NCBI GenBank assembly: GCA_002695905.1
Contig: NZQM01000129.1
Location: 30,960-94,959 of the forward strand
Source: Parvibaculum sp.
GTDB taxonomy: Bacteria > Pseudomonadota > Alphaproteobacteria > Parvibaculales > Parvibaculaceae
Length of the DNA stretch: 64,000 nt
Direction: 5' to 3'
Under the pieces are notes generated by a model that was given only the letters and a program-made list of their open reading frames with translations, did no database searches and had not been told where the DNA came from. Made by a program: the position numbers and the translations under genes. Positions 27,970 through 37,558 of the stretch are shown here, piece after piece; the stretch's first letter is position 1; each line of letters begins with the position of its first letter.

Positions 27970-29649
27970 ATGCCCCAGTTAACCACAGATTTTGATACTC
28001 ACGAGGTGATCAATCAGCCACCGGTGTTTGAAGATGCCAATCTCTTTGAGTCCGATCTTTGCTTGAAAGAAACAGTGGCGCGAGAGGGGGGAGGCGACGC
28101 CTTTGCCCAATTGTCTCAATATGGGCGTCGGATTGGCTCTGCCGAGGTGATTGATCTGGGACGACAGGCCAACACGTATCTTCCGGTGTTGAAGTCATTT
28201 GACCAGTTTGGGCACCGCGCCGATGTGGTGGAGTTCCATCCCGCCTACCATGAATTGATGGCTCTGTCGGTCACCCAGGGGATTCACAGTTCTCCATGGG
28301 AACATTTCGCTGATGGCGGGACCGCCGCTAGCGGACGGAATGTGACGCGTCTCGCCGGCCTTTATATGGCCGTTCAGGTCGAGGCTGGGCATATGTGCCC
28401 CATTACGATGACGAACGCTGCAGTACCGGCCTTGCAGGTGCAGCCCAACCTTGCGGCGACATGGGTGCCGCGCATCCTGTCGCGGACCTATGACCCCGCG
28501 TTTAAGCGGGCATCTGAGAAAGCCGGTGTCACAATCGGCATGGGGATGACGGAGAAGCAGGGCGGGACGGATGTGCGCGCCAACATGACGACGGCTGAAC
28601 CGGCACAGGGTGGGGGGGCTGGGGAAGAGTACCTGATCACAGGACATAAATGGTTTTTCTCTGCGCCTATGTGCGATGCGTTCCTGATCCTGGCTCAGGC
28701 GCCCGGCGGGCTCTCTTGTTTTCTGATGCCACGGTTCCTGCCCGACGGGACCGTAAATGCAATCCGCATACAGCGCTTGAAAGAGAAAGTCGGGAACAAG
28801 TCGAACGCCTCTTCGGAAGTTGAGTTTCAACGCGCACATGCGTGGCTGATCGGTGAGGAAGGGCGCGGTGTGCGCAACATCATCGAAATGGCGACCTATA
28901 CACGGGTCGACTGTGCTGTCTCGTCGTCTGGATTGATGCGGCAGGGGTTGGCGCAAGCATTGCACCATTGTTCTCATCGCCGGGTGTTTCAGAAACATCT
29001 GATCGACCAGCCATTGATGCAAAACGTTCTCGCGGACATGGCATTGGAAGTGGAAGGATCCACGGCGCTTGCCTTCCGCGTGGCGCGGGCCTTTGATGAA
29101 GCAGATGCGAGTTTGTCTGAGGCCGCTTATCGGCGGATCATGAACCCGGTTTCGAAATACTGGGCGTGCAAACGGGCCCCCGGGTTTACCTATGAAGCGA
29201 TGGAGTGTCTCGGCGGCAACGGCTATGTCGAGGAAGGTGTGATGGGGCGTCTCTATCGGGAAGCGCCGGTGAACGCGATCTGGGAAGGGTCTGGCAATGT
29301 GATGTGCTTGGATCTATTGCGCGCAGTGGGGGGCGATCCGGATGGGATTGAAGCGGTGTTAAGTGAATTCGAAACAGTTCGCGGACGTCAGCGGGACTAT
29401 GATAAGGCGCTTGATCAATTGAAAGACAGGTTTACGGAAGTGGGATCGCTTGAGCTTCGTGCACGACGGGTTGTGGAAGAGATGGCGAAGATTGGAGCAG
29501 CGGCCGTCTTGTTGAACGGCGCACCGACAGCGGTGGCCGACAGCTATTGCCGCACGCGACTTGGCGGTGAAGCGTCAGCGCTCTATGGAGGATTACCCGC
29601 GGACCTGCCTTTCAAAGAGATTCTTGATCGTGCACGACCGGCGCTGTAA
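27970..29649 (+). CDS. Acyl-CoA dehydrogenase, AidB-like
   Basis: 559 aa; 'GMGMTEKQGGTDVRANMT', 'YEAMECLGGNGYVEEGVMGRLYREAPVNAIWEGSGNVMCLD'. Confidence 0.92.
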   Translation: MPQLTTDFDTHEVINQPPVFEDANLFESDLCLKETVAREGGGDAFAQLSQYGRRIGSAEVIDLGRQANTYLPVLKSFDQFGHRADVVEFHPAYHELMALSVTQGIHSSPWEHFADGGTAASGRNVTRLAGLYMAVQVEAGHMCPITMTNAAVPALQVQPNLAATWVPRILSRTYDPAFKRASEKAGVTIGMGMTEKQGGTDVRANMTTAEPAQGGGAGEEYLITGHKWFFSAPMCDAFLILAQAPGGLSCFLMPRFLPDGTVNAIRIQRLKEKVGNKSNASSEVEFQRAHAWLIGEEGRGVRNIIEMATYTRVDCAVSSSGLMRQGLAQALHHCSHRRVFQKHLIDQPLMQNVLADMALEVEGSTALAFRVARAFDEADASLSEAAYRRIMNPVSKYWACKRAPGFTYEAMECLGGNGYVEEGVMGRLYREAPVNAIWEGSGNVMCLDLLRAVGGDPDGIEAVLSEFETVRGRQRDYDKALDQLKDRFTEVGSLELRARRVVEEMAKIGAAAVLLNGAPTAVADSYCRTRLGGEASALYGGLPADLPFKEILDRARPAL

Positions 29650-29654
29650 CGCGA

Positions 29655-30569
29655 TCAACCGAAGATGTAGAGCATGAGCGGCATGGTAAGCACGGCCAGG
29701 ATGGTGGAGCCGGTAATCAAGCTCGCCATCAGCGTGGCATCGCCGCCCAGCTGTCTGGCGAGAATATAAGATGATGTGGCCCCAGGAACGGCACCACAAA
29801 GGAGGATCACAAGCCGAGCAAGGCCCTCTACGTCGAATACCCAGCACCAGCCCAGCATGAGGAGTGGCATGATGATGAGCTTCAGTATGCTGGTGAGAAG
29901 GACAATGCCCTTTGTCTCGTAGGCATGGTCCAGTCTTAGACCAGCTCCGATGGCGAGAAGGCCAAGGGTCAGCGCTGCCTGACCCAAAATATCCGCAGTG
30001 GGGGCCAGCGGTCCTGGTAAACGCAATCCGGTAGTGTTCAAGAAGATACCAGCCGCGCAGGCCAAAATAAGCGGGTTCTTGGAGAGTAAGCGCAGGACCG
30101 TCCCAAAACCCGCCGGTTCATCGCCTGCGTAGCGTGTCAGGATCGTCACAGAGAGCACATTCACAGTTGGCACAAGTGTTGCGAATGCGACGGCTGCGAG
30201 GGTGACACCTTCTGGGCCAATGAGCTGGTCGATTGCGGCAAGTGCGACAAAGCCGTTCCAGCGGGCAGCCCCTTGAAACACACTTGAGAATTGAGGGCCG
30301 GCGAGGTTTGACGTTGCGCGCAGCACCATCAGCAACCCAACCATGGAAAAGAGGCCAGCCCATAAGGTGTAAGCCATGGGCCAGACATCAAAGGTAGTGA
30401 GGTCTGCGGTGGCCAAGGTGTGAAGCAAAAGAGCTGGGAAGAAGACGTAGTAGGTGAGGCGGTCCAATGGTTGCCAAAGGCCGTCACCTGGAAAGTCGAA
30501 CCGCTTAATCGCTGCGCCCAGCGCAATCACCAGAAAGACAGGTATCAGAGAATTGAGGATGGTGATCAT
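29655..30569 (-). CDS. AEC family transporter
   Basis: 304 aa, ~10 TM segments; 'GAVPGATSSYILARQLGGDATLMASLITGSTILAVLTMPLML'. Confidence 0.85.
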   Translation of the reverse strand: MITILNSLIPVFLVIALGAAIKRFDFPGDGLWQPLDRLTYYVFFPALLLHTLATADLTTFDVWPMAYTLWAGLFSMVGLLMVLRATSNLAGPQFSSVFQGAARWNGFVALAAIDQLIGPEGVTLAAVAFATLVPTVNVLSVTILTRYAGDEPAGFGTVLRLLSKNPLILACAAGIFLNTTGLRLPGPLAPTADILGQAALTLGLLAIGAGLRLDHAYETKGIVLLTSILKLIIMPLLMLGWCWVFDVEGLARLVILLCGAVPGATSSYILARQLGGDATLMASLITGSTILAVLTMPLMLYIFG

Positions 30570-31036
30570 GACATGGACCGCAACCGCTCGAGAACGCCTT
30601 GCAGGATGAAGGAGGCGGCCATCTTGTCGACGACCTCCGCGCGCTTCTTACGGCTCGTATCAGCCTCAAGGAGCGTGCGGGTAACGGCGACGGTCGACAG
30701 GCGTTCGTCCCAGAAGAAAATGGGAATATCGATTTTGGCAGAGAGGTTTCGGGCGAATGTCCGGGTGGATTGAACGCGCGGCCCTTCAGATCCATCCATA
30801 TTGAGGGGCAGGCCCAGAATAATGGCGCCTGCATCTACTTCCTTGATGATCTCAAGCAGCCGCTCGGAGTCTGCCTTGAATTTTGTCCGTTTGATGGTCT
30901 CTCGGGGGGCGGCGACGGTCCAGAGCGGGTCTGAAGTCGCAATTCCGATGGTTTTTGACCCAAGGTCGAGCCCAATCAGCGCTTTTCCGGCGGCGCGCTC
31001 TTTAAGAGCGTCTATTTCTACGATGTCGGCTGCCAT
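30566..31036 (-). CDS. ruvX: Holliday junction resolvase RuvX/YqgF
   Basis: 156 aa; GLDLGSKTIGIATSD, IILGLPLNMDGSEGPR, FFWDERLST. Confidence 0.94.
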   Translation of the reverse strand: MAADIVEIDALKERAAGKALIGLDLGSKTIGIATSDPLWTVAAPRETIKRTKFKADSERLLEIIKEVDAGAIILGLPLNMDGSEGPRVQSTRTFARNLSAKIDIPIFFWDERLSTVAVTRTLLEADTSRKKRAEVVDKMAASFILQGVLERLRSMS

Positions 31037-31233
31037 GGGATGAGGTTTCTAGTGGAATATGCTGCTCTCGGCAAACCTGCGCGACTATTGCCCGGTCTTG
31101 AGGCGCACTTGTTGCGGGGGTGAGGGTGGTCTGATATTTTCCGCGCCAAATCAAGGTGTCAAAACAGGGTTTCACATAGGTCCTGCGGCAAATTTCTGCC
31201 TTTTGACCCCTCAATTTCAGAAAAGAGAGGCCC

Positions 31234-31521
31234 ATGTCGGTCGACGAAAACACAGTCCGGCGCATCGCAAAGCTCGCCCGCATTGCGGTGACGGAGGAAG
31301 AACTGGCTCCACTTTCCAAGGATCTCTCCACCATTCTCGATTGGGTGGAACAGTTGGGGGAGGTGGACACAGACCATGTGCCGCCTATGACCAGTGTGGT
31401 GGAGATGGAAATCAAGATGCGCGAAGACATTGTGCGCCATGACAATCTTCAGAAACAGGTGACGCAAAATGCGCCGCAATCTGAAGATGGCTTCTTCACT
31501 GTGCCAAAAGTTATCGAGTAG
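31234..31521 (+). CDS. gatC: Asp/Glu-tRNA amidotransferase subunit C
   Basis: MSVDENTVRRIAKLARIAVTEEEL; first gene of gatCAB. Confidence 0.95.
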   Translation: MSVDENTVRRIAKLARIAVTEEELAPLSKDLSTILDWVEQLGEVDTDHVPPMTSVVEMEIKMREDIVRHDNLQKQVTQNAPQSEDGFFTVPKVIE

Positions 31522-31530
31522 GGCGCCGAC

Positions 31531-33012
31531 ATGACCGAACTGACAAAACTCACGCTTGCTGAGGCTCGTACCAAGCTTGCTGCGAAGGAAATCACCTCCG
31601 TCGAGTTGACAGAAGCGCATCTTGCAGCTGCGAAAGCGTCTGACAAGCTTAACGCCTATGTCACACTGACGCCTGAGGTGGCGCTGGAGATGGCGGCGGC
31701 ATCCGACGCACGGATCGCAAAAGGCGAAGCGGGCCCGCTTGAAGGGCTTCCTTTGGGCGTCAAAGACCTTTTTTGCACCAATGGTGTGCGAACAACTGCC
31801 TGCAGCAACATTCTTGACGATTTTACACCGACATATGAATCAACCGTCACGGCTAACCTTTGGGCAGATGGCGCTGTGATGCTGGGCAAACTCAACAATG
31901 ATGAGTTTGCAATGGGGTCGTCCAACGAAACCAGTCGCTTTGGTCCTTGTGTCAATCCGTGGAAGGCGTCTGACAGTGACGCTAACCTTGTTCCTGGCGG
32001 GTCTTCCGGTGGCTCTTCTGCTGCTGTTGCCGCTCATCTGGCACTTGGTGCAACCGCTACCGATACAGGTGGGTCCATTCGCCAACCTGCTTCCTTTACC
32101 GGGACGGTTGGCATGAAACCGACCTATGGACGGTGTTCGCGGTGGGGGACAGTGGCGTTCGCATCATCTCTCGACCAAGCAGGGCCCATTACCCGCTCAG
32201 TACGTGATGCCGCAATCATGCTGAAAAGCATGGCGGGACATGATGAAAAAGATACAACCAGTGTCGATATCGACGTTCCAGACTATGAAGCGGCGTTCAC
32301 CGGCGACATTCGTGGCCTTAAAATCGGCATTCCGAAAGAATATCGCGTTGAGGGCATGTCGGATGAGATTGAGAAGCTCTGGACGCAAGGCATTGCCTGG
32401 CTGAAGAGCGCTGGCGCAGAAATTGTGGATGTCAGTCTTCCGCATACGAAATATGCGCTTCCGGCTTACTATATTGTGGCTCCGGCTGAAGCATCGTCCA
32501 ACCTCGCCCGGTATGACGGCGTGCGGTACGGGCTACGAGTTCACGGCGACGACATTACGGACATGTATGAGAAGACCCGCGCTGAAGGGTTTGGCGATGA
32601 AGTGCGCCGTCGTGTCCTGATTGGTACCTATGTGCTCTCTGCGGGCTATTACGATGCCTATTACATCAAGGCGCAGAAGATCCGCACCTTGATTGCGCAG
32701 GATTTCAAACAGGCTTACGAGAAGGTAGATCTTCTCTTGACGCCAACTGCACCATCACCTGCTTTCGCTATCGGCGAAAAGGTCAATGATCCTCTCTCAA
32801 TGTATTTGAACGACGTGTTCACCGTGCCGGTGAACCTGGCTGGACTGCCGGGTATCTCTCTGCCTGCGGGATTGAGTTCGAATGGATTGCCGCTTGGCCT
32901 TCAGCTGATCGGGCGCACATTTGATGAAGAAACACTGTTGCGCGCTGCTGGAGTCCTGGAAGAGGCTGCCGGATTTAGTGCTGAACCTTCGATATGGTGG
33001 ACAGAAGCATGA
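31531..33012 (+). CDS. gatA: Asp/Glu-tRNA amidotransferase subunit A
   Basis: 493 aa; [30 protein letters not shown] amidase signature. Confidence 0.96.
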   Translation: MTELTKLTLAEARTKLAAKEITSVELTEAHLAAAKASDKLNAYVTLTPEVALEMAAASDARIAKGEAGPLEGLPLGVKDLFCTNGVRTTACSNILDDFTPTYESTVTANLWADGAVMLGKLNNDEFAMGSSNETSRFGPCVNPWKASDSDANLVPGGSSGGSSAAVAAHLALGATATDTGGSIRQPASFTGTVGMKPTYGRCSRWGTVAFASSLDQAGPITRSVRDAAIMLKSMAGHDEKDTTSVDIDVPDYEAAFTGDIRGLKIGIPKEYRVEGMSDEIEKLWTQGIAWLKSAGAEIVDVSLPHTKYALPAYYIVAPAEASSNLARYDGVRYGLRVHGDDITDMYEKTRAEGFGDEVRRRVLIGTYVLSAGYYDAYYIKAQKIRTLIAQDFKQAYEKVDLLLTPTAPSPAFAIGEKVNDPLSMYLNDVFTVPVNLAGLPGISLPAGLSSNGLPLGLQLIGRTFDEETLLRAAGVLEEAAGFSAEPSIWWTEA

Positions 33013-34469
33013 GTGAGAACAAAAACCTCATTGAAGGGGCAACAGGGTCCTGGGAAATTGTGATGGGTCTCGAAATTCATGCGCAAGTCGCATCGAATGC
33101 GAAACTTTTTTCAGGCGCACCGACTGAGTTTGGGGCGGAGCAAAACAGCCAGGTAAGCCTGGTTGATGCAGCGCTGCCGGGCATGTTGCCGGTTATCAAT
33201 GAGGAATGTGTGCAACAAGCGGTGCGTACCGGCCTTGGCCTTGGTGCTGAAATTCACTTGCGGTCTGTTTTTGACCGCAAGAACTATTTCTATCCGGACC
33301 TGCCGCAGGGCTATCAGATTTCGCAGTTCAAAGACCCGATTGTCGGAGAAGGGGAGATTGAAATCGACCTGAAGGACGGTTCTGTAAAGCGGGTGGGCAT
33401 TGAACGGCTACATCTGGAGCAGGATGCAGGCAAAAGCGTTCACGATCAGCACCCGTCCATGAGCTTTGTCGATCTCAACCGCTCTGGTGTTGCGCTGATG
33501 GAGATCGTTTCCAAGCCAGACATGCGTTGCGCGGAAGAAGCGCAGGCCTACGTGAAGAAGATCCGGTCGATCTTGCGTTATCTGGGCACTTGCGATGGCA
33601 ATATGGAAGAAGGATCTCTACGTGCGGACGTCAATGTGTCTGTTCGGCGCCCTGGAGAGGATTTGGGCACGCGGTGTGAGATCAAGAACGTCAATTCCAT
33701 TCGGTTTATCGGCCAGGCGATAGAATATGAGGCCCGTAGGCAGATTGATGTGCTTGAAGATGGCGGATCAATCGATCAGGAAACCCGATTGTTCGACCCG
33801 CGCGCAGGCGAAACACGATCGATGCGCTCAAAAGAAGAAGCGCATGACTATCGTTACTTCCCTGATCCCGATCTTTTGCCTTTGGTGATCAAACAAGAAC
33901 TGGTGGACAAGCTGCGCGACGAGTTGCCGGAGCTTCCAGACGAAAAGAAAGCGCGTTTCGTTCGTGAATATGGATTGTCTCCCTACGATGCCGGCGTTCT
34001 TGTCTCCGAAAAAGCGTCGTGTGATTTCTTTGAAGCTGTTGCAGATGGACGCGATCCGAAGCTCGCTGCGAACTGGGTGACGGGTGAATTTTTTGGGGCG
34101 CTAAACAAGGCTGGTTTGCAAATTGAAAGCTCTCCAGTGAGCGCAAAACAGCTTGGTGATCTGATTGAATTAATCTCCGACGACACGATCTCTGGGCGAA
34201 TCGCTAAGGAAGTTTTCGAAATAATGTTCGAAACTGGCGATGACCCGGCAAAAATTGTCGAAGAAAAGGGATTGCGGCAGGTAACTGATTTGGGTGCGAT
34301 TGAAGCAGCTATTGACGAAATTATTGCAGCTAACCCAGACAAAGTAGAGCAAGCTAAAGAGAAGCCCAAAATGGTTGGCTGGTTTGTCGGACAAGTCATG
34401 AAATCCACTGGCGGTAAGGCAAATCCAAAATCCGTGAACGAACTATTGGCGGAAAAACTAGGTCTGTAG
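33009..34469 (+). CDS. gatB: Asp/Glu-tRNA amidotransferase subunit B
   Basis: '[13 protein letters not shown]', '[11 protein letters not shown]', 4-bp overlap with gatA. Confidence 0.96.
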   Translation: MSENKNLIEGATGSWEIVMGLEIHAQVASNAKLFSGAPTEFGAEQNSQVSLVDAALPGMLPVINEECVQQAVRTGLGLGAEIHLRSVFDRKNYFYPDLPQGYQISQFKDPIVGEGEIEIDLKDGSVKRVGIERLHLEQDAGKSVHDQHPSMSFVDLNRSGVALMEIVSKPDMRCAEEAQAYVKKIRSILRYLGTCDGNMEEGSLRADVNVSVRRPGEDLGTRCEIKNVNSIRFIGQAIEYEARRQIDVLEDGGSIDQETRLFDPRAGETRSMRSKEEAHDYRYFPDPDLLPLVIKQELVDKLRDELPELPDEKKARFVREYGLSPYDAGVLVSEKASCDFFEAVADGRDPKLAANWVTGEFFGALNKAGLQIESSPVSAKQLGDLIELISDDTISGRIAKEVFEIMFETGDDPAKIVEEKGLRQVTDLGAIEAAIDEIIAANPDKVEQAKEKPKMVGWFVGQVMKSTGGKANPKSVNELLAEKLGL

Positions 34470-34703
34470 TTCGCGCACGGATGACTGAATTCGTTTGTTG
34501 TGATCAACCTTTTATCAATACTTTCTCGGACATGTTGTGTTCGGCGGGCTTTGTTTGCGTTAAGCAAAGTGTTGCCTGCTTGAGTTCAAGTGCTCATAGT
34601 ATTTGTGTTTAGCGTCCTGCATTTCGAGGGGGCGCGTTAGTGTGCGTTTTATGACTCAAGTTTCGTCGTTGTAGAAAACGGCACATCAGGAACGAGGACG
34701 AAT

Positions 34704-35072
34704 ATGGCTACGAGACCTAAAGCGAAGAAAAAGGCTGCGCCTAAACGCAAAGCCGCAAAGAAAAAGGTTGCCAAGAAGAAGGCAGCTCCTAAGCGGAAAG
34801 CCGCGAAGAAGAAAGTCGCTAAGAGAAAAGCAGCTCCTAAGCGGAAAGCCGCGAAGAAGAAAGTTGCTAAGAGAAAAGCAGCTCCTAAGCGGAAAGCCGC
34901 GAAGAAAAAAGTCGCTAAGAAGAAAACTGCCAAGAAGAAGGCAGCTCCTAAGCGCAAGGCAGCTCCTAAGCGCAAGGCAGCTCCTAAGCGCAAGGCGGCT
35001 CCTAAGCGCAAGGCGGCTCCTAAGCGCAAGGCAGCTCCTAAGCGGAAAGCACCAGCTCGCAAGAGACGGTAA
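34704..35072 (+). CDS. Histone H1-like Lys/Ala/Pro-rich repeat protein
   Basis: 122 aa made of 4 x 16-aa AAPKRKAAKKKVAK(K/R)K and 6 x AAPKRK units. Confidence 0.8.
   Translation: MATRPKAKKKAAPKRKAAKKKVAKKKAAPKRKAAKKKVAKRKAAPKRKAAKKKVAKRKAAPKRKAAKKKVAKKKTAKKKAAPKRKAAPKRKAAPKRKAAPKRKAAPKRKAAPKRKAPARKRR
34734..35048 (+). repeat. In-gene tandem repeats: 4 x 48 bp (34734-34925) and 6 x 18 bp (34941-35048)
   Basis: Direct reading: gcagctcctaagcggaaagccgcgaagaagaaagt(c/t)gctaagagaaaa and gc(a/g)gctcctaagcgcaag. Confidence 0.95.
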
Positions 35073-35079
35073 AAACCTG

Positions 35080-35105
35080 AATTGGCGGGCTCTGGTCCGC
35101 CAATT
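35080..35105 (+). terminator. Stem-loop just after the histone-like gene (no clear T-tract)
   Basis: Perfect AATTGGCGG/CCGCCAATT inverted repeat, 8-nt loop. Confidence 0.45.
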
Positions 35106-35391
35106 GGCATCTAACGGTGCGCACGCTGACTGCGTTGAGGGTGCCTGCCGCTTCCGGGGGGATGCGGTAGAGGCCCAGAGGCATATAGATTCAGGCTTTT
35201 TGGCTGATCTAGTGCCTTTCCGCAGTCCGCGTGCCGCCGTTTTTGTTTTTGAACTGGGGCACTGCTCGGTTCTGTACCGCCATTTCTCATAAACCAAGTC
35301 TTCAAGCGGCGGGAATTGGCCGTTTTTCTTTGCTGAGGGGTTGTGATAGCCTCTTTAATAGGGTGGTTTAGCGATTTGACGGGGAAGAGTT

Positions 35392-35742
35392 ATGCGTTTT
35401 TGTGGATTTGCCGCTGTGTTGGCGCTTGCAACATTTGTGTCGACGCAAACCTGGTCAGCTGATCGTGTAACCGGGACCGGGACAATCATCGAAAATCAGA
35501 CCTTTGGCTCCGTCAAACATTGGGGGCGGCCACTCTCTGTCCGTGATCAGGGAACTATTATCCGCGTGATGGGCGGAACTTATGGCTTTCAGATCCGGGA
35601 TATGAATGACAATGTGGTAGGGGATTTCCTGTTTCCCGATGACGCGGTTGGATTTGACCTGCAAGCAGGTGATTACAAGATCTTTCCACTTACCTGCCGG
35701 ACGCACCTTCATCATCATGTTGAAGTGACGGTAGAATACTAA
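35392..35742 (+). CDS. Small secreted hypothetical protein
   Basis: 116 aa with signal peptide MRFCGFAAVLALATFVSTQTWSA, C-term THLHHHVEVTVEY. Confidence 0.6.
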   Translation: MRFCGFAAVLALATFVSTQTWSADRVTGTGTIIENQTFGSVKHWGRPLSVRDQGTIIRVMGGTYGFQIRDMNDNVVGDFLFPDDAVGFDLQAGDYKIFPLTCRTHLHHHVEVTVEY

Positions 35743-35820
35743 CTTCTCTCGTAATCGCTGATCTGTCTCCCCATATGCTGTGCTGATCTTTCGGCACGGA
35801 AATGTGTGCCTGTTGTTTCT

Positions 35821-36050
35821 GAATCCGCACGTCTTATCAAAGTGCTCGACATAACAGTTGGACAAAACAGGATTCATGGCAGGAGACTATTCGATCGCCG
35901 ACATGGCGACCTATCCTTGGGTTTGATCTGGTTAAGTCAACGAAGCCTGATGTGACCGGCGAAGGTAAAAATGTTGCCCGCTGGATCAAAACGATTGGTA
36001 AGCGTCCGGTCGTGATTAAGGGTATGATGGTGCCTGGTGTCGCCTCCTAA
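35821..36050 (+). pseudogene. Glutathione S-transferase (YfcG-like) C-terminal remnant
   Basis: Pieces in shifted frames: ESARLIKVLDITVGQNRI / FMAGDYSIADMATYPWV* / DLVKSTKPDVTGEGKNVARWIKTIGKRPVVIKGMMVPGVAS*. Confidence 0.7.
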
Positions 36051-36241
36051 CGTCAAAAAACCAATTTGAAGCAGTTTTGAAAGCAGCAGGCCCAGAAACC
36101 CGCCGTTTTTTTGTGATTTGCGTTAACCAAATTTTCAGTGGCCAGATGATTTCCTAGCCATATGCAAGGACGAGCCTTGCGGTTGGAGGATGCGCACACG
36201 GTGAGTTGGAGTTTACGTGCGCCACACTGGAGGACAGCGAG

Positions 36242-36511
36242 ATGGCCCGTCGGGATATCGATCAGCTGGAAAAATGTGAACTAGCAGCAGAAGCAGGTGC
36301 CCCTGAGGCGCTTTATAGCCTTGGTCTTATCTATGCGACCGGCAAAGGCGTCGATGTGGATTTTGTCAATGCGCATAAGTGGTTCAATCTGGCGGCCATG
36401 CGGGGCAGTCATGCCGCACGCGACAGCCGCTCTGATGTTGCGCTGGAGATGAATGCTACGCAGATTGCTGAAGCTCAACGTCTGGCACGTGAGTGGCTCT
36501 CGAGCCGGTAA
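36242..36511 (+). CDS. Short Sel1-repeat protein
   Basis: 'GAPEALYSLGLIYATGKGVDVDFVNAHKWFNLAAMRGSHAARDSRSDVALEM'. Confidence 0.85.
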   Translation: MARRDIDQLEKCELAAEAGAPEALYSLGLIYATGKGVDVDFVNAHKWFNLAAMRGSHAARDSRSDVALEMNATQIAEAQRLAREWLSSR

Positions 36512-36546
36512 TCCGGTTTCTCGACCAGCCATTGAAAAACTGTGTG

Positions 36547-36582
36547 AAACCCGCGCGAACGCTGATTCGCATGCGGGTTTTG
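36547..36582 (+). terminator. Rho-independent-like terminator after Sel1 gene
   Basis: AAACCCGC...GCGGGTTTT. Confidence 0.5.
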
Positions 36583-36685
36583 TCATGTTTGTCGCCTTTG
36601 TTTAAGCCAGAAACCTCACGTGACAGGTCCTGCCGAAGCGCCTATGTTGCAGCGCAAATTGAGCCCAAAAGGAAGATGCCCCCGC

Positions 36686-37546
36686 ATGACCGATGCTGTT
36701 GAAGATCTTATTTCCCTTCTGGACCTAGAGCAGATTGAGCTCAACCTTTACAGAGGACACAGTCCGGAGACGAGCTGGCAGCGCGTGTTTGGCGGACAGG
36801 TGATTGGTCAGGCACTGATGGCGGCCTACAGGACCGTTGACGAAGGCCGTATCTGCCATTCCCTGCATGCCTATTTCATTCGTCCTGGTGATCCGAAAGT
36901 GCCGATCCTTTATGAAGTTGATCGCGCACGAGATGGCCGCAGTTTCACGACGCGCCGTGTTGTTGCGATCCAGCATGGGAAACAGATTTTCAACCTGGCG
37001 GCATCCTTTCAGGTTGAGGAAAAAGGCTTCGAGCATCAGCTCAATATGCCCGATGTACCAGCGCCCGAAGACCTTCCGACAGAGCGGGAGCGTCGCGAAG
37101 CCATCATTGACCAGCTGCCAGAAGCTGTTCGAACTCATTTCACGCGTCCTCGCCCGATTGAGATGCGTGCCGTGGATCCACAGCAATATATTGATCCAGA
37201 ACCCGCCGACCCTGAATTCAAAGTCTGGTTCCGCGCGACTAGCCCGATGCCCGATGATATTGCCATGCAGCAATGCGTGCTCGCCTACGCCTCAGATATG
37301 ACCCTGCTCGACACGTGCATTCGTCCGCACGGGGTGAGCTGGATGTCCGGCAAACTGCAGTCTGCCAGTTTGGACCACGCCATGTGGTTCCACCATCCCT
37401 TCCAGACGAATGACTGGATGCTCTACGATCAGGACAGCCCCAATGCTGTTGGCGCACGTGGTTTTAATCGCGGCAGTATCTACACCCGTGAAGGGTTGCT
37501 TGTTGCTTCCGTGGCGCAGGAAGGGCTCATCCGCTATCGCGGATAA
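36686..37546 (+). CDS. tesB: Acyl-CoA thioesterase II
   Basis: 'VFGGQVIGQALMAAYRTV', 'SLHAYFIRPGDPKVPILYEVDRARDGRSFTTRRVVAIQ', 'SLDHAMWFH'. Confidence 0.92.
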   Translation: MTDAVEDLISLLDLEQIELNLYRGHSPETSWQRVFGGQVIGQALMAAYRTVDEGRICHSLHAYFIRPGDPKVPILYEVDRARDGRSFTTRRVVAIQHGKQIFNLAASFQVEEKGFEHQLNMPDVPAPEDLPTERERREAIIDQLPEAVRTHFTRPRPIEMRAVDPQQYIDPEPADPEFKVWFRATSPMPDDIAMQQCVLAYASDMTLLDTCIRPHGVSWMSGKLQSASLDHAMWFHHPFQTNDWMLYDQDSPNAVGARGFNRGSIYTREGLLVASVAQEGLIRYRG

Positions 37547-37558
37547 GTCCAGTCGTCC

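Noticed and set aside
34649-35297. Long Leu/Arg-rich antisense and alternate-frame ORFs over the histone-like gene
   Set aside because: Generated by the repetitive Lys/Ala codons of the plus-strand gene; no independent coding evidence.
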